From IMG/VR virus record IMGVR_UViG_3300025098_000044, positions 1 to 59,241 of that record: DNA of 59,241 bases. One strand, given 5' to 3'. Origin of the DNA: a virus. Position numbers and translations under genes: made by a program. The notes under the pieces were generated by a model. The model saw only the letters and a program-made list of their open reading frames with translations. It had not been told where the DNA came from and did no database searches. Position 1 is the stretch's first letter. The number at the start of each line of letters is the position of its first letter. Positions 47,520 to 56,411 of the stretch are shown in pieces.

Positions 47520-47919
47520 ATTTTTCGTACTGGCCTCTTGAATTTCTTTTGTGTGGGTACACATGTACAATAGTAGCACTTATATCTTTAACGGGTACCA
47601 TATACCAAGCATCTAGCTCGGCTATGTAAATCACTAAATACTGCACATTAGTATCTCGAAGATGTACACGGTCGCCCATACATGTCGCCTTTGCTTGATA
47701 TCGAATAGACTCTTCAGATAATCCGTGGTCTAGCTTACTCCCCGTTCTAACTTGAGTGATAATAGGCTTTCCGGTTTTTTTATTGATGATAACAATGTCA
47801 AAACAAGCGGGGTCGCCCCATGGAACACAAGGACACAAACCCCTATTGTAAGCTTCAAAACAAAAACGCAGTTCCCCCGCTGTACCTCGCTCGGAATTTA
47901 TTCCCGTTTTATAATCCAT
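47461..47919 (-). CDS. PD-(D/E)XK nuclease / Holliday-resolvase-like protein
   Basis: A 152-residue protein with the compact PD-(D/E)XK outline of archaeal-type resolvases and related homing-type endonucleases. E16 is in AGELRF, D41 in PACFDIVII, and the third strand is ITQVRTG (Q56-V57-R58). The usual (D/E/Q)xK reads QxR here, so the catalytic Lys is replaced by Arg. It is the last gene of the leftward replication block and overlaps the primase-helicase by 22 nt. A recombination-intermediate or nicking role is likely. Confidence 0.55.
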   Translation of the reverse strand: MDYKTGINSERGTAGELRFCFEAYNRGLCPCVPWGDPACFDIVIINKKTGKPIITQVRTGSKLDHGLSEESIRYQAKATCMGDRVHLRDTNVQYLVIYIAELDAWYMVPVKDISATIVHVYPHKRNSRGQYEKFRDRWKYFGFSSDDQVLLN

Positions 47920-49994
47920 CTATACACACCTTTTTTATCATCCCTTTTTAACCAAGGAAGACCCTTGGAAACCATGTGCTTTAAACCCCAACCCAATTTC
48001 TTAGGGTTCACATCACGAAGTAGTATCTCAACGCCTGTCACCTTACTCAGATGCTTCAAAAGTTCGGAACAGGTGCCAACCCACTCTTCCCCTTTCTCAA
48101 GTTGAGAATCTCTAAATATTTCCAAAAGTTCTACAATATGAGAATACCTGCCGTCAGCGTGAGAAAGAGCTTCAATCACAGGTGACAAATACGCTTTTAC
48201 TCCAAACCTAAAGTCTTTGTGCTCTTCGGGAACTTTATAATCGCGTAACCAAGCACAGAAGTGGGGTAACTCTTTTAACATGACATCAAGCCAACCTTCG
48301 TAAAAACCTGTAAATTTTTCACAGTTAAACACCATCAACTTATCGCGGGTCGACATATCTAAGTCGGGCAACATACGCATCGACATTGGATCGTTATTAC
48401 ATGTGATACTCAACCTACCACACCAAAACACACGACCTGATTTTTTGAATTTTGCATTAACAACAAAGGTATCGTTGGCTACAAACTCCTTAATCTTCGA
48501 TGAGAATTTAACATGTGACTCACCACTAGCTCCAGCCTCGTCATCCACAGTCCATAAACCACTTTCAAAAAGATGGTCATTGAACTCGGTTCTGCCTACT
48601 AAGTATTCTGAACACTTAATATGGCCGCCAAAAATTGAAGCCAGCAGTTTCGTGTTCCACATAGTCTTACCGCAGTTGCTCGGGCCTACCAGAATGTGGC
48701 AGTGGCCTTTCTTTGGTATGCCTTTTAAAAAACCTTGATATGCGTATGCCAACCAAGACTGCTCCCAAGGGAGTTGTTCTTTCCCGAACATACCTTCAGC
48801 CCACTCGGCTATAAAAGGAAAGTCTTCACCCCACTTTTTAGATTTTTCAACGGGATGTAGTGGTGCAATTCGAGAAGTGTTAAAGTAACGCTTACCTTCA
48901 AAGTTAACTATTACATTTTTATCAAATACAAAAGGTACTGCGGATTCAACACGCTTAACCGTTTGCACTTGATGCAATGCTTTATTCGCTTCGGATAAAA
49001 CATCACCACGCAGCCTCTGATTACTTAAATTATGACGAGCTTGAAGATCTAAAAACGCTTCTTCTTTAGCGGCCGTTATAAAGTTACCGGTGTCTTGCTC
49101 AATGTGGTAATTCTTACCATCGTACCAATACTTTTCAATACACTGACCGATCCTACCGATTTCAAACTGAGACACAAAACGGGATCCTAATATATCAGCC
49201 CAAGTATAGAATGGTTTGTCGGCAGAAAAACACTGCATCCCTTCAGCTCTTACTATACACGCGGTGGGGTTCCAATTGGGGTTAGCTCCTGGCCCCCAAA
49301 ACCAAATACCCCGTGAGCCTTCTTGAAAAGCCCCATTCCATAAATTTGGAAACTGTTTTTTAACTTCTTCATAGACGAGGTCTAGAGGTATAATAGTTCC
49401 ACGACCGTCAAAGTCATCCGCCCGACTAGTTTCGTATTGCCAATAATGTAAGGTACTTGAAGGGATTTTGATATCGCTAACCTTCTTCCAATCAATGCCT
49501 AGATTATAGTAAGTATGAGGGTTGGAAAATGCCGGTTTATCAAAACCACGACACAGCTTATCAAGTTCTAGCTCGGCTGAGATCCTTTGAAGCAACCTCT
49601 TAGTGGCTTTAGATCCGTGAAGCATAATTGGTTTTTCAAATTCCCATGTAGCGTGAACACCACCGGAATAAGATCGTGAGACGCGGGTACACGGGTATTG
49701 TAAATCGATCATCCGTTTCATTACATCCGTGAACTCATCATCACTTAACTTGGCATCCCAATCAGCGGTCACTGAGTGTAGGTACATCGGAGGGTTCTGA
49801 GAAGTAACCCGTTGGCTAGGGTCGACACCTTCGGAACCGCAGTACAATAAATACTTAGTTGTCGGGAAAGCTATCCACTGGCGAAACTTAGCTTTAGATT
49901 CAAATTTAGGAAGCTCGATCTCCTCATTCCAAGGTTCTTTTTCCTCGACTATATGAGCGGAAACATTAGGGATGCAAAAATACTTAGTAGACAT
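47898..49994 (-). CDS. Primase-helicase (AEP-like primase plus SF3-type helicase)
   Basis: A 698-residue protein from ATG 49994, preceded by GGAAGG seven bases upstream; an upstream in-frame TTG at 50009 is less likely. The N-terminal half resembles archaeo-eukaryotic-type primase/polymerases, with DWD at 78-80 and SGGVH at 110-114. The C-terminal half is an SF3/D5-like ATPase, with Walker A GPSNCGKT at 437-444, a Walker B-type LWTVDDEAG and the sensor-like ITCNNDP. It would prime synthesis and unwind the fork for the DNA polymerase encoded two genes upstream. It overlaps the kinase gene by 11 nt. Confidence 0.8.
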   Translation of the reverse strand: MSTKYFCIPNVSAHIVEEKEPWNEEIELPKFESKAKFRQWIAFPTTKYLLYCGSEGVDPSQRVTSQNPPMYLHSVTADWDAKLSDDEFTDVMKRMIDLQYPCTRVSRSYSGGVHATWEFEKPIMLHGSKATKRLLQRISAELELDKLCRGFDKPAFSNPHTYYNLGIDWKKVSDIKIPSSTLHYWQYETSRADDFDGRGTIIPLDLVYEEVKKQFPNLWNGAFQEGSRGIWFWGPGANPNWNPTACIVRAEGMQCFSADKPFYTWADILGSRFVSQFEIGRIGQCIEKYWYDGKNYHIEQDTGNFITAAKEEAFLDLQARHNLSNQRLRGDVLSEANKALHQVQTVKRVESAVPFVFDKNVIVNFEGKRYFNTSRIAPLHPVEKSKKWGEDFPFIAEWAEGMFGKEQLPWEQSWLAYAYQGFLKGIPKKGHCHILVGPSNCGKTMWNTKLLASIFGGHIKCSEYLVGRTEFNDHLFESGLWTVDDEAGASGESHVKFSSKIKEFVANDTFVVNAKFKKSGRVFWCGRLSITCNNDPMSMRMLPDLDMSTRDKLMVFNCEKFTGFYEGWLDVMLKELPHFCAWLRDYKVPEEHKDFRFGVKAYLSPVIEALSHADGRYSHIVELLEIFRDSQLEKGEEWVGTCSELLKHLSKVTGVEILLRDVNPKKLGWGLKHMVSKGLPWLKRDDKKGVYRWIIKRE

Positions 49995-50544
49995 TAGACA
50001 TCCTTCCAACTTCGAGTTTATGTATCAATGCCTCGACTGCTAAAACAAGATCGCTCTCATAGCATGAAACATTTTTAAATTGATAATCAATCAAATGCTC
50101 AGCTATTCCTTGCTCAGAAGGGTGGGGGTCTTTTTCAGCATAGTATGATTCATCCCTGACAACCTCTACTATCACTCCTCCCTCTTCTTGAATAGCCTCA
50201 GCCTCGTTGTTAAAGCGTACATCATCAATGATTACATTGTCCATAGCATCGCCTCGGAAACGCTCTATTAAATGGTCAATCCATATTGTCTGCGACACAC
50301 ATTCTCTACCCCATGCCGTACCCAAACTCTGGAGTAACTGTCTTGGCGTTTTATATCCGAACACCCAATTAGTACCATTTTCTTTAAGTTTCGGGTCGTT
50401 AAGCATGTCTTTGGGGATGCCTAATGCGTTTAACATATCTCTAAGAGGGTCTGCAAAACTCATGGTATTATAACCATAAGGCTCCCCCGCTTTTGCCACG
50501 GATGATTTTCCGCAACCTTTTCTACCACACAATCCTATTATCAT
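49984..50544 (-). CDS. Deoxynucleoside monophosphate kinase
   Basis: A 186-residue P-loop kinase. The N-terminus IIGLCGRKGCGKSSVAKA contains the Walker A motif (residues 7-15). SFADPLRDMLNALG and NVIIDDVRFNNEAEAI match the layout of phage dNMP kinases, which phosphorylate dNMPs to dNDPs for replication. A strong AAAGGCGAG precedes the ATG. It sits between polymerase and primase-helicase, linking nucleotide supply to replication. Confidence 0.8.
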   Translation of the reverse strand: MIIGLCGRKGCGKSSVAKAGEPYGYNTMSFADPLRDMLNALGIPKDMLNDPKLKENGTNWVFGYKTPRQLLQSLGTAWGRECVSQTIWIDHLIERFRGDAMDNVIIDDVRFNNEAEAIQEEGGVIVEVVRDESYYAEKDPHPSEQGIAEHLIDYQFKNVSCYESDLVLAVEALIHKLEVGRMSNVY

Positions 50545-50553
50545 ATCTCGCCT

Positions 50554-52476
50554 TTACTTTGTATACCTCTCCATAATCACGGTGTCCGAATCAAGTGGGA
50601 TATCGCACCATGTCGGAGGGGTAGTCATTATTCTTTTTATGTCTTTTTTGGCTTGGTGAAGTTTTTCATTTTCAACTTCAACAACAACCTCGTCGTGAAC
50701 AGTCATGACGATTTTGTAACCAAGCCTATCAATTTCAATCATGTGCTCCGAAAACAGATTCCGAGCGTTTGCTTGAACTTCATTTTGAAATAAGTTAGCC
50801 CCGTAATAGTTACTCCTACGGCCTCCGCCTTTTTGTAGCTTCGCTTTAGTCTGATCTTTTTCCTCGCGGATGTTCCAGAAATTAATCAAGCGACCATTCA
50901 TCAACTCAATTTGCATATCGTCACCATCATTTCGTGACTTATACTCCGAATCGTACTCACGCCATTTTTTGACAATTTTCGGGTTTTTATCACGGTAATC
51001 CATGACTTGAATAAATGCGTTTACCCAATGTTTTTTCGTAATAGAGTCGGCGGCATTAAACCATGCTAAATACTTTTTCTGATAAGAGTCTAAAAAGTTA
51101 GTAAATCTTTTCTTATCACCGAGGGCATACTCGCCTTCTAAGATTTTTAATTGCCCGAAAGATTGAACCGTCTCGTAAAATTTGTGCCAACCACAACCGT
51201 ATCCAAGTTGAAGGACACGGGTCTTAGCTAGCAAGTAGAGATCGGGGTCTTCATCTTTAAGTTTACCACCCGTCCACCCCATAGTATTTATAGCATGAGC
51301 CTCATACGGGTTGTAACCTTTGCGAACAAGATCAAGAGACTCAGTGTCGCCAACACACGCCCAAATTAAACGGGCTTCAATTTGACTAAGGTCACTTACA
51401 ATAAATGAATGACCATCGGGTGCTTTTATGCAGTTTCTGATATTAACACCGAACTTTGTGTCCCGTGGTAAATTCTGCATATTAAATCCACCAGCTCCAC
51501 TCCATCGGCCGGTGACTTCTGCACCGAAATACATTAAAGAGTAGGGCATCCTACCATGTATGTTGATACGGTCGTGCATCGTCTTTAAAGTCTTCAGATG
51601 CTTGTTGATGCGATTGTAGTTCTGCATATCCGCAACAAAATTTAATTTGTCTTTATACTTAGCCACCCACTTCTCCGTTTCCTTGTCTCCCTGGGCGAGG
51701 GACTTAGGTGGAGGGATACCTCTTTTGCGACATTCTAATGCCAAGGCTTTCTTGGAATATACTACATAAGGTTTTTTAGTGTCGGGGTCGATTTGATCGT
51801 ACCAAGGAAGATTTCTTTTAGCCTCCCATAAAGCCTTTTCCAGTTTATCAATTCCCGCCTCGACGGTGGGCTCGCATATTTTAACACCCTCCTCGCCCAT
51901 TCTTATTGTTAAATCTTCAAGCTCAAGTTCGATCTCGGGAATCTGTGGGTACAAATGTTCTAACAGTCTCCACTCGAGAACTGCATCTTGTTTCGCGTAA
52001 TTTACTACATCATCCCATTTACCTTCCGCTTTTATATCTTCGGGAGTCTTACCTTTCATGTAATCTCTTACTTCTTTTGACATGTCCTCATCAAATGCAC
52101 CCCGCATCGCATCTTGAAGACTACGACCAAGCTGCAAATAACAAGACATTGCGGAAGTATCGTGCCATCCTTTGATTTCGATATCGGGCATAAGACCCAT
52201 CTCGATTGCTTTAAGGGTGACGGGATAATCGAATCCTCTATTATGGGCTACGGCAATCCTACCTTCGAGCCTACCCCAATCAAACTCTCGGGGGTCACCC
52301 GCCCAAGATTCGTCTTTCCCGCCACCCCAAGCTAATCCCACGAGATAAGGATGAAATCGTTCGTGCTTACAGTACTCCCAAGTAGTTGTACCTTTTATTG
52401 TACAGTCTTTGTCATAGTAGGTTTCCCAGTCTATGACGAAATAGTTATCTTTTAAAAATTGTCTTCTCGTGGTCAT
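50554..52476 (-). CDS. Family A DNA polymerase with 3'-5' exonuclease
   Basis: A 640-residue T7/Pol I-type enzyme. The exonuclease domain is intact: D16/E18 in VIDWETYY, AHNRGFD, and YAKQDA. Polymerase motif A is VSDLSQIEARL (~357), motif B AKTRVLQLGYGCGW (~412) and motif C TVHDEVVVEV (~592). The residue matching E. coli Phe762 is Leu, a state linked in viral family A polymerases with temperate lifestyle, which agrees with the integrase. The position matching Arg754 appears to be Tyr. No SD is visible before the ATG. Confidence 0.92.
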   Translation of the reverse strand: MTTRRQFLKDNYFVIDWETYYDKDCTIKGTTTWEYCKHERFHPYLVGLAWGGGKDESWAGDPREFDWGRLEGRIAVAHNRGFDYPVTLKAIEMGLMPDIEIKGWHDTSAMSCYLQLGRSLQDAMRGAFDEDMSKEVRDYMKGKTPEDIKAEGKWDDVVNYAKQDAVLEWRLLEHLYPQIPEIELELEDLTIRMGEEGVKICEPTVEAGIDKLEKALWEAKRNLPWYDQIDPDTKKPYVVYSKKALALECRKRGIPPPKSLAQGDKETEKWVAKYKDKLNFVADMQNYNRINKHLKTLKTMHDRINIHGRMPYSLMYFGAEVTGRWSGAGGFNMQNLPRDTKFGVNIRNCIKAPDGHSFIVSDLSQIEARLIWACVGDTESLDLVRKGYNPYEAHAINTMGWTGGKLKDEDPDLYLLAKTRVLQLGYGCGWHKFYETVQSFGQLKILEGEYALGDKKRFTNFLDSYQKKYLAWFNAADSITKKHWVNAFIQVMDYRDKNPKIVKKWREYDSEYKSRNDGDDMQIELMNGRLINFWNIREEKDQTKAKLQKGGGRRSNYYGANLFQNEVQANARNLFSEHMIEIDRLGYKIVMTVHDEVVVEVENEKLHQAKKDIKRIMTTPPTWCDIPLDSDTVIMERYTK

Positions 52477-52487
52477 TTTTATTAGGG

Positions 52488-52534
52488 GAAAAAGGCGGGG
52501 CGCTGGAGAGAAAGGAAAAAACCCCCAGCGCCCC
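52488..52534 (-). terminator. Leftward hairpin terminator upstream of DNA polymerase
   Basis: A perfect 10-bp GC-rich stem (GGGGCGCTGG at 52497-52506 with CCAGCGCCCC at 52525-52534). On the reverse strand it is followed by GCC and TTTTT. It lies between the preceding leftward gene and the polymerase, so it probably acts as an attenuator separating their expression. Confidence 0.8.
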
Positions 52535-52567
52535 TATGGTATAACTAATATTACAATTCTAGTGGAA

Positions 52568-53233
52568 CTACATGAATTCCCCTAAAAATGTTTGAAACTC
52601 CTCGGAGTTAGCTCCGGATCGCTTCAAAGTGTTCACCCAATATGAACCTTTTGATCCGTCCACTTTCTTAGGCTCCATAGTGAAACTTCCACCACGGATA
52701 TTGTTTTTAAGAAAGGTACTATCAGCGGTCACAATAGGTTTCGCGGCTGTTGCGTAACTTGTACCTTTAATTCTCCAAGCGCAGAACATGAAGTTGTTAC
52801 CTTCAAATTCATATGGGAACTGTTGTGGGTCTGCATTTTCAGGCCCATGCACACAGATCATAGTGTCCATAAGTGCGTTGGCCGATGGTCGTTGGTTGTC
52901 TACCCACTTGAGGCTAAGACCAGCTTCTAATAACTCTTCTTCAGTATCAAAGAATCGAGATGTTTCGTCAGCCCCAAAAGGGATGTACTCCACATACGAT
53001 TTCTTATAACTCATCACGGTTACAATCGCCGGCTTATCTATCTCGAACTCGTTATCAACCACAAGTTTACCCTTTTGCCAATCACCCCATGCTCCTGCCC
53101 CTTGGGCTAGTCGAAGCTCGGGCATAATTATATCGGAGGCTTGGAAGTCCCCTTGTGCATAAGAGCCGGTTGCGATAGCAACTTCATTCGTTTCTGTTTC
53201 TGTTTCTTTTGGTTTTTCTGCTGTTTTTGGCAT
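52568..53233 (-). CDS. Hypothetical replication-associated protein, possibly ssDNA-binding
   Basis: A 221-residue protein with a Lys/Glu/Thr-rich N-terminal tail (~20 residues) followed by a beta-rich domain beginning SDIIMPELRLAQGAGAWGDW. The C-terminus is acidic-aromatic (EEFQTFLGEFM), as often seen in phage ssDNA-binding proteins. The gene lies between the exonuclease and polymerase genes, where such proteins are commonly encoded. I do not recognise the family with confidence. A ssDNA-binding or recombination cofactor role is inferred from position and tail. Confidence 0.5.
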   Translation of the reverse strand: MPKTAEKPKETETETNEVAIATGSYAQGDFQASDIIMPELRLAQGAGAWGDWQKGKLVVDNEFEIDKPAIVTVMSYKKSYVEYIPFGADETSRFFDTEEELLEAGLSLKWVDNQRPSANALMDTMICVHGPENADPQQFPYEFEGNNFMFCAWRIKGTSYATAAKPIVTADSTFLKNNIRGGSFTMEPKKVDGSKGSYWVNTLKRSGANSEEFQTFLGEFM

Positions 53234-53337
53234 AACTTAGTTGGTTTTTAGGTTTGTTTGTTTCAGTAGCGTATAAAAAAATTATACACTCTAGTTAAAA
53301 CTTAATATGCGTTGAAAGTCGCGGGGTGTGACAAATT

Positions 53338-54186
53338 TCATGATTTTGTTTTTGTTAAGTAAGGTGTTCTTGAGTCTTGCTCATCATCATCGCTGGCAAT
53401 GACTCCACTCTTTAATAAGGCTAATTCAATTTTGGCTCGGGCATCTTTCTTCTCACCCCGTGGAAGTTTAGATGCGTAGGCTTTCGATAAAGCGGGTAGG
53501 GTGACCTTACACGCTTTGACAAATTCCTCCGGTGCTAGAAGTTGCTCCAAGGCATCAAACGCGTCCTGTGCATCATTGATCTTTGCCGCTGGTGATCGGT
53601 ATCTAAGATCGAAACCTGGAATATCATACCCCTCATCGGTGGCTAGCTCTAGAGCCCTAGCATTTACGGCTGAAGTCCAACGGTCGAGCACCATAGACAC
53701 AATCTTCATCTGTCCGATGGTCGCAGGATCGTCGATAAGTGCGGGATCCATCTTATCTAAAAGAGAAATCTCAAACTCATCAACCTTGTCGGCGTACTTC
53801 TTAGCGATTGGCAAGAGCTTATCAGATAGGGCGGGGCAGGTAATCCTTTCCCCACAAAATCTACAAGCCTCGGTATCGGGGTTCAACTGCTTCTTATCAG
53901 AAATTGCTCTCTCGATAATAAGTCTAATCCGAGCAACCTTTTCCAAAACCTCTTCCCGTGTAAAAATGTGGGATAATACTTCGTTACGCCTTGGGCATAC
54001 AAAATATATCTCCACAGTCTCCACCCACTCGTATCTTTGCAGGAGTCCGATAGCATAGGCCAATGACTGCGGGTTAATGTCCGCAGGCTCGATAGCCCCG
54101 TATCCAAACTTATAGTCAACTAACTTAGCTAACTTAAGCTGCTTGAATAGTATTATTTCGTCTGCTGTCCCGAATATTGAACGCAT
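53338..54186 (-). CDS. Cas4/RecB-like (DUF2800-type) exonuclease, C-terminal fragment
   Basis: A 282-residue polypeptide carrying the catalytic half of a PD-(D/E)XK exonuclease: GTADEII (D9), LVDYKFGYG (D24, K26), Q40 in NPQSLAYAIG. It also has a three-cysteine cluster C108-x2-C111-x5-C117, the usual C-terminal part of a [4Fe-4S] site in Cas4/AddB-like nucleases. The matching N-terminal part is a separate cistron at 54337-54603 in the same frame, separated by 153 nt with three in-frame stops. End-processing for recombination is the expected role. No SD is visible before ATG 54186. Confidence 0.75.
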   Translation of the reverse strand: MRSIFGTADEIILFKQLKLAKLVDYKFGYGAIEPADINPQSLAYAIGLLQRYEWVETVEIYFVCPRRNEVLSHIFTREEVLEKVARIRLIIERAISDKKQLNPDTEACRFCGERITCPALSDKLLPIAKKYADKVDEFEISLLDKMDPALIDDPATIGQMKIVSMVLDRWTSAVNARALELATDEGYDIPGFDLRYRSPAAKINDAQDAFDALEQLLAPEEFVKACKVTLPALSKAYASKLPRGEKKDARAKIELALLKSGVIASDDDEQDSRTPYLTKTKS

Positions 54187-54340
54187 TGCAAAAATTTAAG
54201 AATTGGGCGTCGCAAGTGAACTCGGCAAGTTGGTACAGCATTCCGTCTGCGCCTTTAACTTTGTAAACTCCGTCGTGTTGTTGAACATATTTAACAGGCA
54301 CTTGTTTGCGCCTCATAGTGGTAGTAAGAGTATGGGTCAT
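54134..54340 (-). CDS. Small ORF between exonuclease fragments
   Basis: A 68-residue protein starting in an ATGA overlap with the N-terminal exonuclease cistron and ending 52 nt inside the C-terminal cistron, in another frame. It has a basic N-terminus and a central beta-hairpin-like DGVYKVKGADGMLYQLAEFT. No family is recognised. The coupled start makes translation likely. It may be an inserted gene or a bridge that keeps ribosomes moving between the two exonuclease parts. Confidence 0.5.
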   Translation of the reverse strand: MTHTLTTTMRRKQVPVKYVQQHDGVYKVKGADGMLYQLAEFTCDAQFLNFCNAFNIRDSRRNNTIQAA

Positions 54341-54603
54341 GTTATATCTATGGTTAGCTTTGTTTCTTTAATGACCTCATCCGCACCCTCTCGTAATGGG
54401 CGCACTACATCTAAGACTTTATTAACAAGAGCTATCTGATCTTCTGTAAGACCTTCAAAGTTCTCAGTCTCGGTAGCATGGTGAAGAAGTGTGCCTTCCT
54501 CAGCCGCTGGATTAGTCTCCCCCGAATTCCTAAAGCCTGGACAAATTTCCAGATGCTTTAAAGTACTCGGGCCAAATTTGTGGTGATCAATCGGACTTGC
54601 CAT
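54337..54603 (-). CDS. Cas4/RecB-like exonuclease, N-terminal fragment
   Basis: An 88-residue polypeptide matching the start of DUF2800-type nucleases: FGPSTLKHLEICPGF with the single N-terminal cysteine (C21) expected to be the first iron-sulfur ligand, then AAEEGTLLHHATE and a long helix. It ends at VIKETKLTIDIT, where the intact family continues into the GTAD strand found at the start of the 53338-54186 cistron. The first 17 nt overlap the upstream gene. It probably pairs with the C-terminal fragment, or both are remnants of a broken gene. Confidence 0.65.
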   Translation of the reverse strand: MASPIDHHKFGPSTLKHLEICPGFRNSGETNPAAEEGTLLHHATETENFEGLTEDQIALVNKVLDVVRPLREGADEVIKETKLTIDIT

Positions 54604-54910
54604 CCGATAACTCTGCGACCTTAGTCGATAACGCGGCTATGTTAATCTTAAGATAAGCCAACTCCATTACAAAAGGAGTCAGTATTGCCGCTAATTGATC
54701 AATGTCCTCACCTTTAGTCTCCAAATCTTTAACTGCCCTATCCGCGCCATCTTGAAGAGACTGAGAAAGGTGCGCGGCATTAATGCTCACTAACTCTTTC
54801 ATGTCTTCGGGTAGGTCTTCGACATTCTTTAAAGAAAGCAAAAGGTTAGTTTCAGAGGCTTCCGGCTCTTCGGGTTTTTCGGGACTTTCGTCGTCAATTT
54901 TATATCTCAT
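54587..54910 (-). CDS. Hypothetical acidic helical protein
   Basis: A 107-residue protein with an acidic Pro/Glu-rich N-terminal third and a predominantly helical remainder (LAAILTPFVMELAYLKINIA). No family is recognised. It leads the exonuclease group and overlaps its first cistron, so co-expression is likely. A TTGACA hexamer at 55030-55035 lies upstream on the reverse strand but has no convincing -10. Confidence 0.5.
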   Translation of the reverse strand: MRYKIDDESPEKPEEPEASETNLLLSLKNVEDLPEDMKELVSINAAHLSQSLQDGADRAVKDLETKGEDIDQLAAILTPFVMELAYLKINIAALSTKVAELSDGKSD

Positions 54911-55061
54911 ATTTTATGTGGGTTTATTTGTTACTTAGAGCCTAGGTGGCTTGGTTAATTTCCCCTCTCGAGGCCAAGGCTTATCCACCTCCTGCTTGGA
55001 AAGTCTACCTTGCATGTATTTTTTTACTTTGTCAAACAAAATATAAAATTGTTTTACAATG

Positions 55062-56411
55062 TTATACAAAAATTGGATTAAGTTCGTCATCGTTTATTAA
55101 ATCTAAATGGTTAAGTTTCTTTTTAACGGCTGCACAGACACGCATCTCAATGCTTCCGGCTGCAAATATTATTTTCTGAATGGCGGGACTCTTGGAGCCT
55201 GCTCTGTGAATTCTACCCAAGGTCTGTCTAAGCTCAATCGCACTGAAACCTGGACTTATTAATGAGACTCTTGGATGATTGCCATGAGTGTCATGTAAGC
55301 TGATACCAACACCGCCCGCTTGAATCATACAAATAATAATCCTAGCCTCGTCCCGCTGAAATCTGTTTATATGCACTTCCCTTACATCGTCCGCCTGACC
55401 ACCCTCTATTATGGAAACCATACAAAGGTCGCTGATACGCTGGGCGATGGCCTCAAGAGTGGCTTTGAAATTTACAAATATAGCAACACTACTTCCCTCA
55501 GCATAAGCATCATGAGCCAGCTCTACAAAAGTTGGTACCTTCATTAGCTCAATCTGCTGACGAGCCCTTAGCTGAACGGTTAATGGATTCTCATCCTCAT
55601 CCTGATCAACCTTTTCCTGTAAAGCCTCAAGCTCTGCCGCCATGTTGTGGTAAATAGAATCTATATCCTCATCCAAACTATAACCATCGGGGATAATTAA
55701 ATTTTCGGGAAAAGTCCCCTTGGGCAAATCCGCAATCCGGATACGGGAACCATACCCCTCATAGATATGTTTATGAAATCTCTTTAGCACCGGCTTAGGG
55801 TTTCGGAACTCTAGGGAGAAGCGGCCTTTCTTACACCCATTTTTCTGACACCAGTTCCACCAGTCCTTACCGCTATGCATGTCGAGGGCATAACCCATCG
55901 CCCGCATCTCCAACGGATTTGAGCAACTAGTGGCTCCGAGTAGGAGTATCCGAAACCCTAAGGCTTTGGCACTAATGAGTATCTTAGAATTTAGAGACTT
56001 ATGCCCTTTCATCCTATGATCCTCATCAAAAATAATTAACATCTTATCGGGATCCAATGTCTTCCACCGAAAGAATCCACGCTTGGGTATCCAACCCCAA
56101 TCAGTCTTACCACCACGCAACTTCTCATAATTAATTACATAGTTTATATTCTGATTAAAATTTAACATCCATTCCTGCCACGCGGGAATAACACTCTTCG
56201 GGCAAACAACAAAAGGTTCAAGCCCAAGTCGCCTCGCAACTTCCATCGCAATCACAGTCTTCCCGGTCCCGGTATCACTACCATCCTTAGCCACACCATG
56301 TGCCTTAATACTTTGAGTAAGATTATCGCAATGATCCTTCTGCCAATCGTAAAGCTCAGGAACAAGCTTGTTCTTAGTACTCTGCCTAATCATACCTTCT
56401 ATAGTGCTCAA
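55062..56411 (-). CDS. SNF2-like superfamily 2 DNA helicase/ATPase
   Basis: A 449-residue SF2 helicase. Motif I is SDTGTGKT (residues 45-52), motif II LIIFDEDH (~132-139), motif III LLLGATSC, and the C-terminal lobe ends with motif VI QTLGRIHRAG (~394). A DEDH rather than DEAH Walker B is normal for SNF2-like phage enzymes. The start is TTG 56411, supported by GAGGAG eight bases upstream and a TTGA overlap with the sigma4-like gene. It probably remodels replication or recombination intermediates. Confidence 0.8.
   Translation of the reverse strand: MSTIEGMIRQSTKNKLVPELYDWQKDHCDNLTQSIKAHGVAKDGSDTGTGKTVIAMEVARRLGLEPFVVCPKSVIPAWQEWMLNFNQNINYVINYEKLRGGKTDWGWIPKRGFFRWKTLDPDKMLIIFDEDHRMKGHKSLNSKILISAKALGFRILLLGATSCSNPLEMRAMGYALDMHSGKDWWNWCQKNGCKKGRFSLEFRNPKPVLKRFHKHIYEGYGSRIRIADLPKGTFPENLIIPDGYSLDEDIDSIYHNMAAELEALQEKVDQDEDENPLTVQLRARQQIELMKVPTFVELAHDAYAEGSSVAIFVNFKATLEAIAQRISDLCMVSIIEGGQADDVREVHINRFQRDEARIIICMIQAGGVGISLHDTHGNHPRVSLISPGFSAIELRQTLGRIHRAGSKSPAIQKIIFAAGSIEMRVCAAVKKKLNHLDLINDDELNPIFV

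Noticed and set aside
53501-54058. Forward-strand 185-codon ORF opposite the exonuclease
   Set aside because: Ser-rich antisense shadow of the nuclease catalytic region.
55030-55035. TTGACA as a firm leftward promoter for the 54910 gene
   Set aside because: No acceptable -10 element at 15-19 bp spacing.
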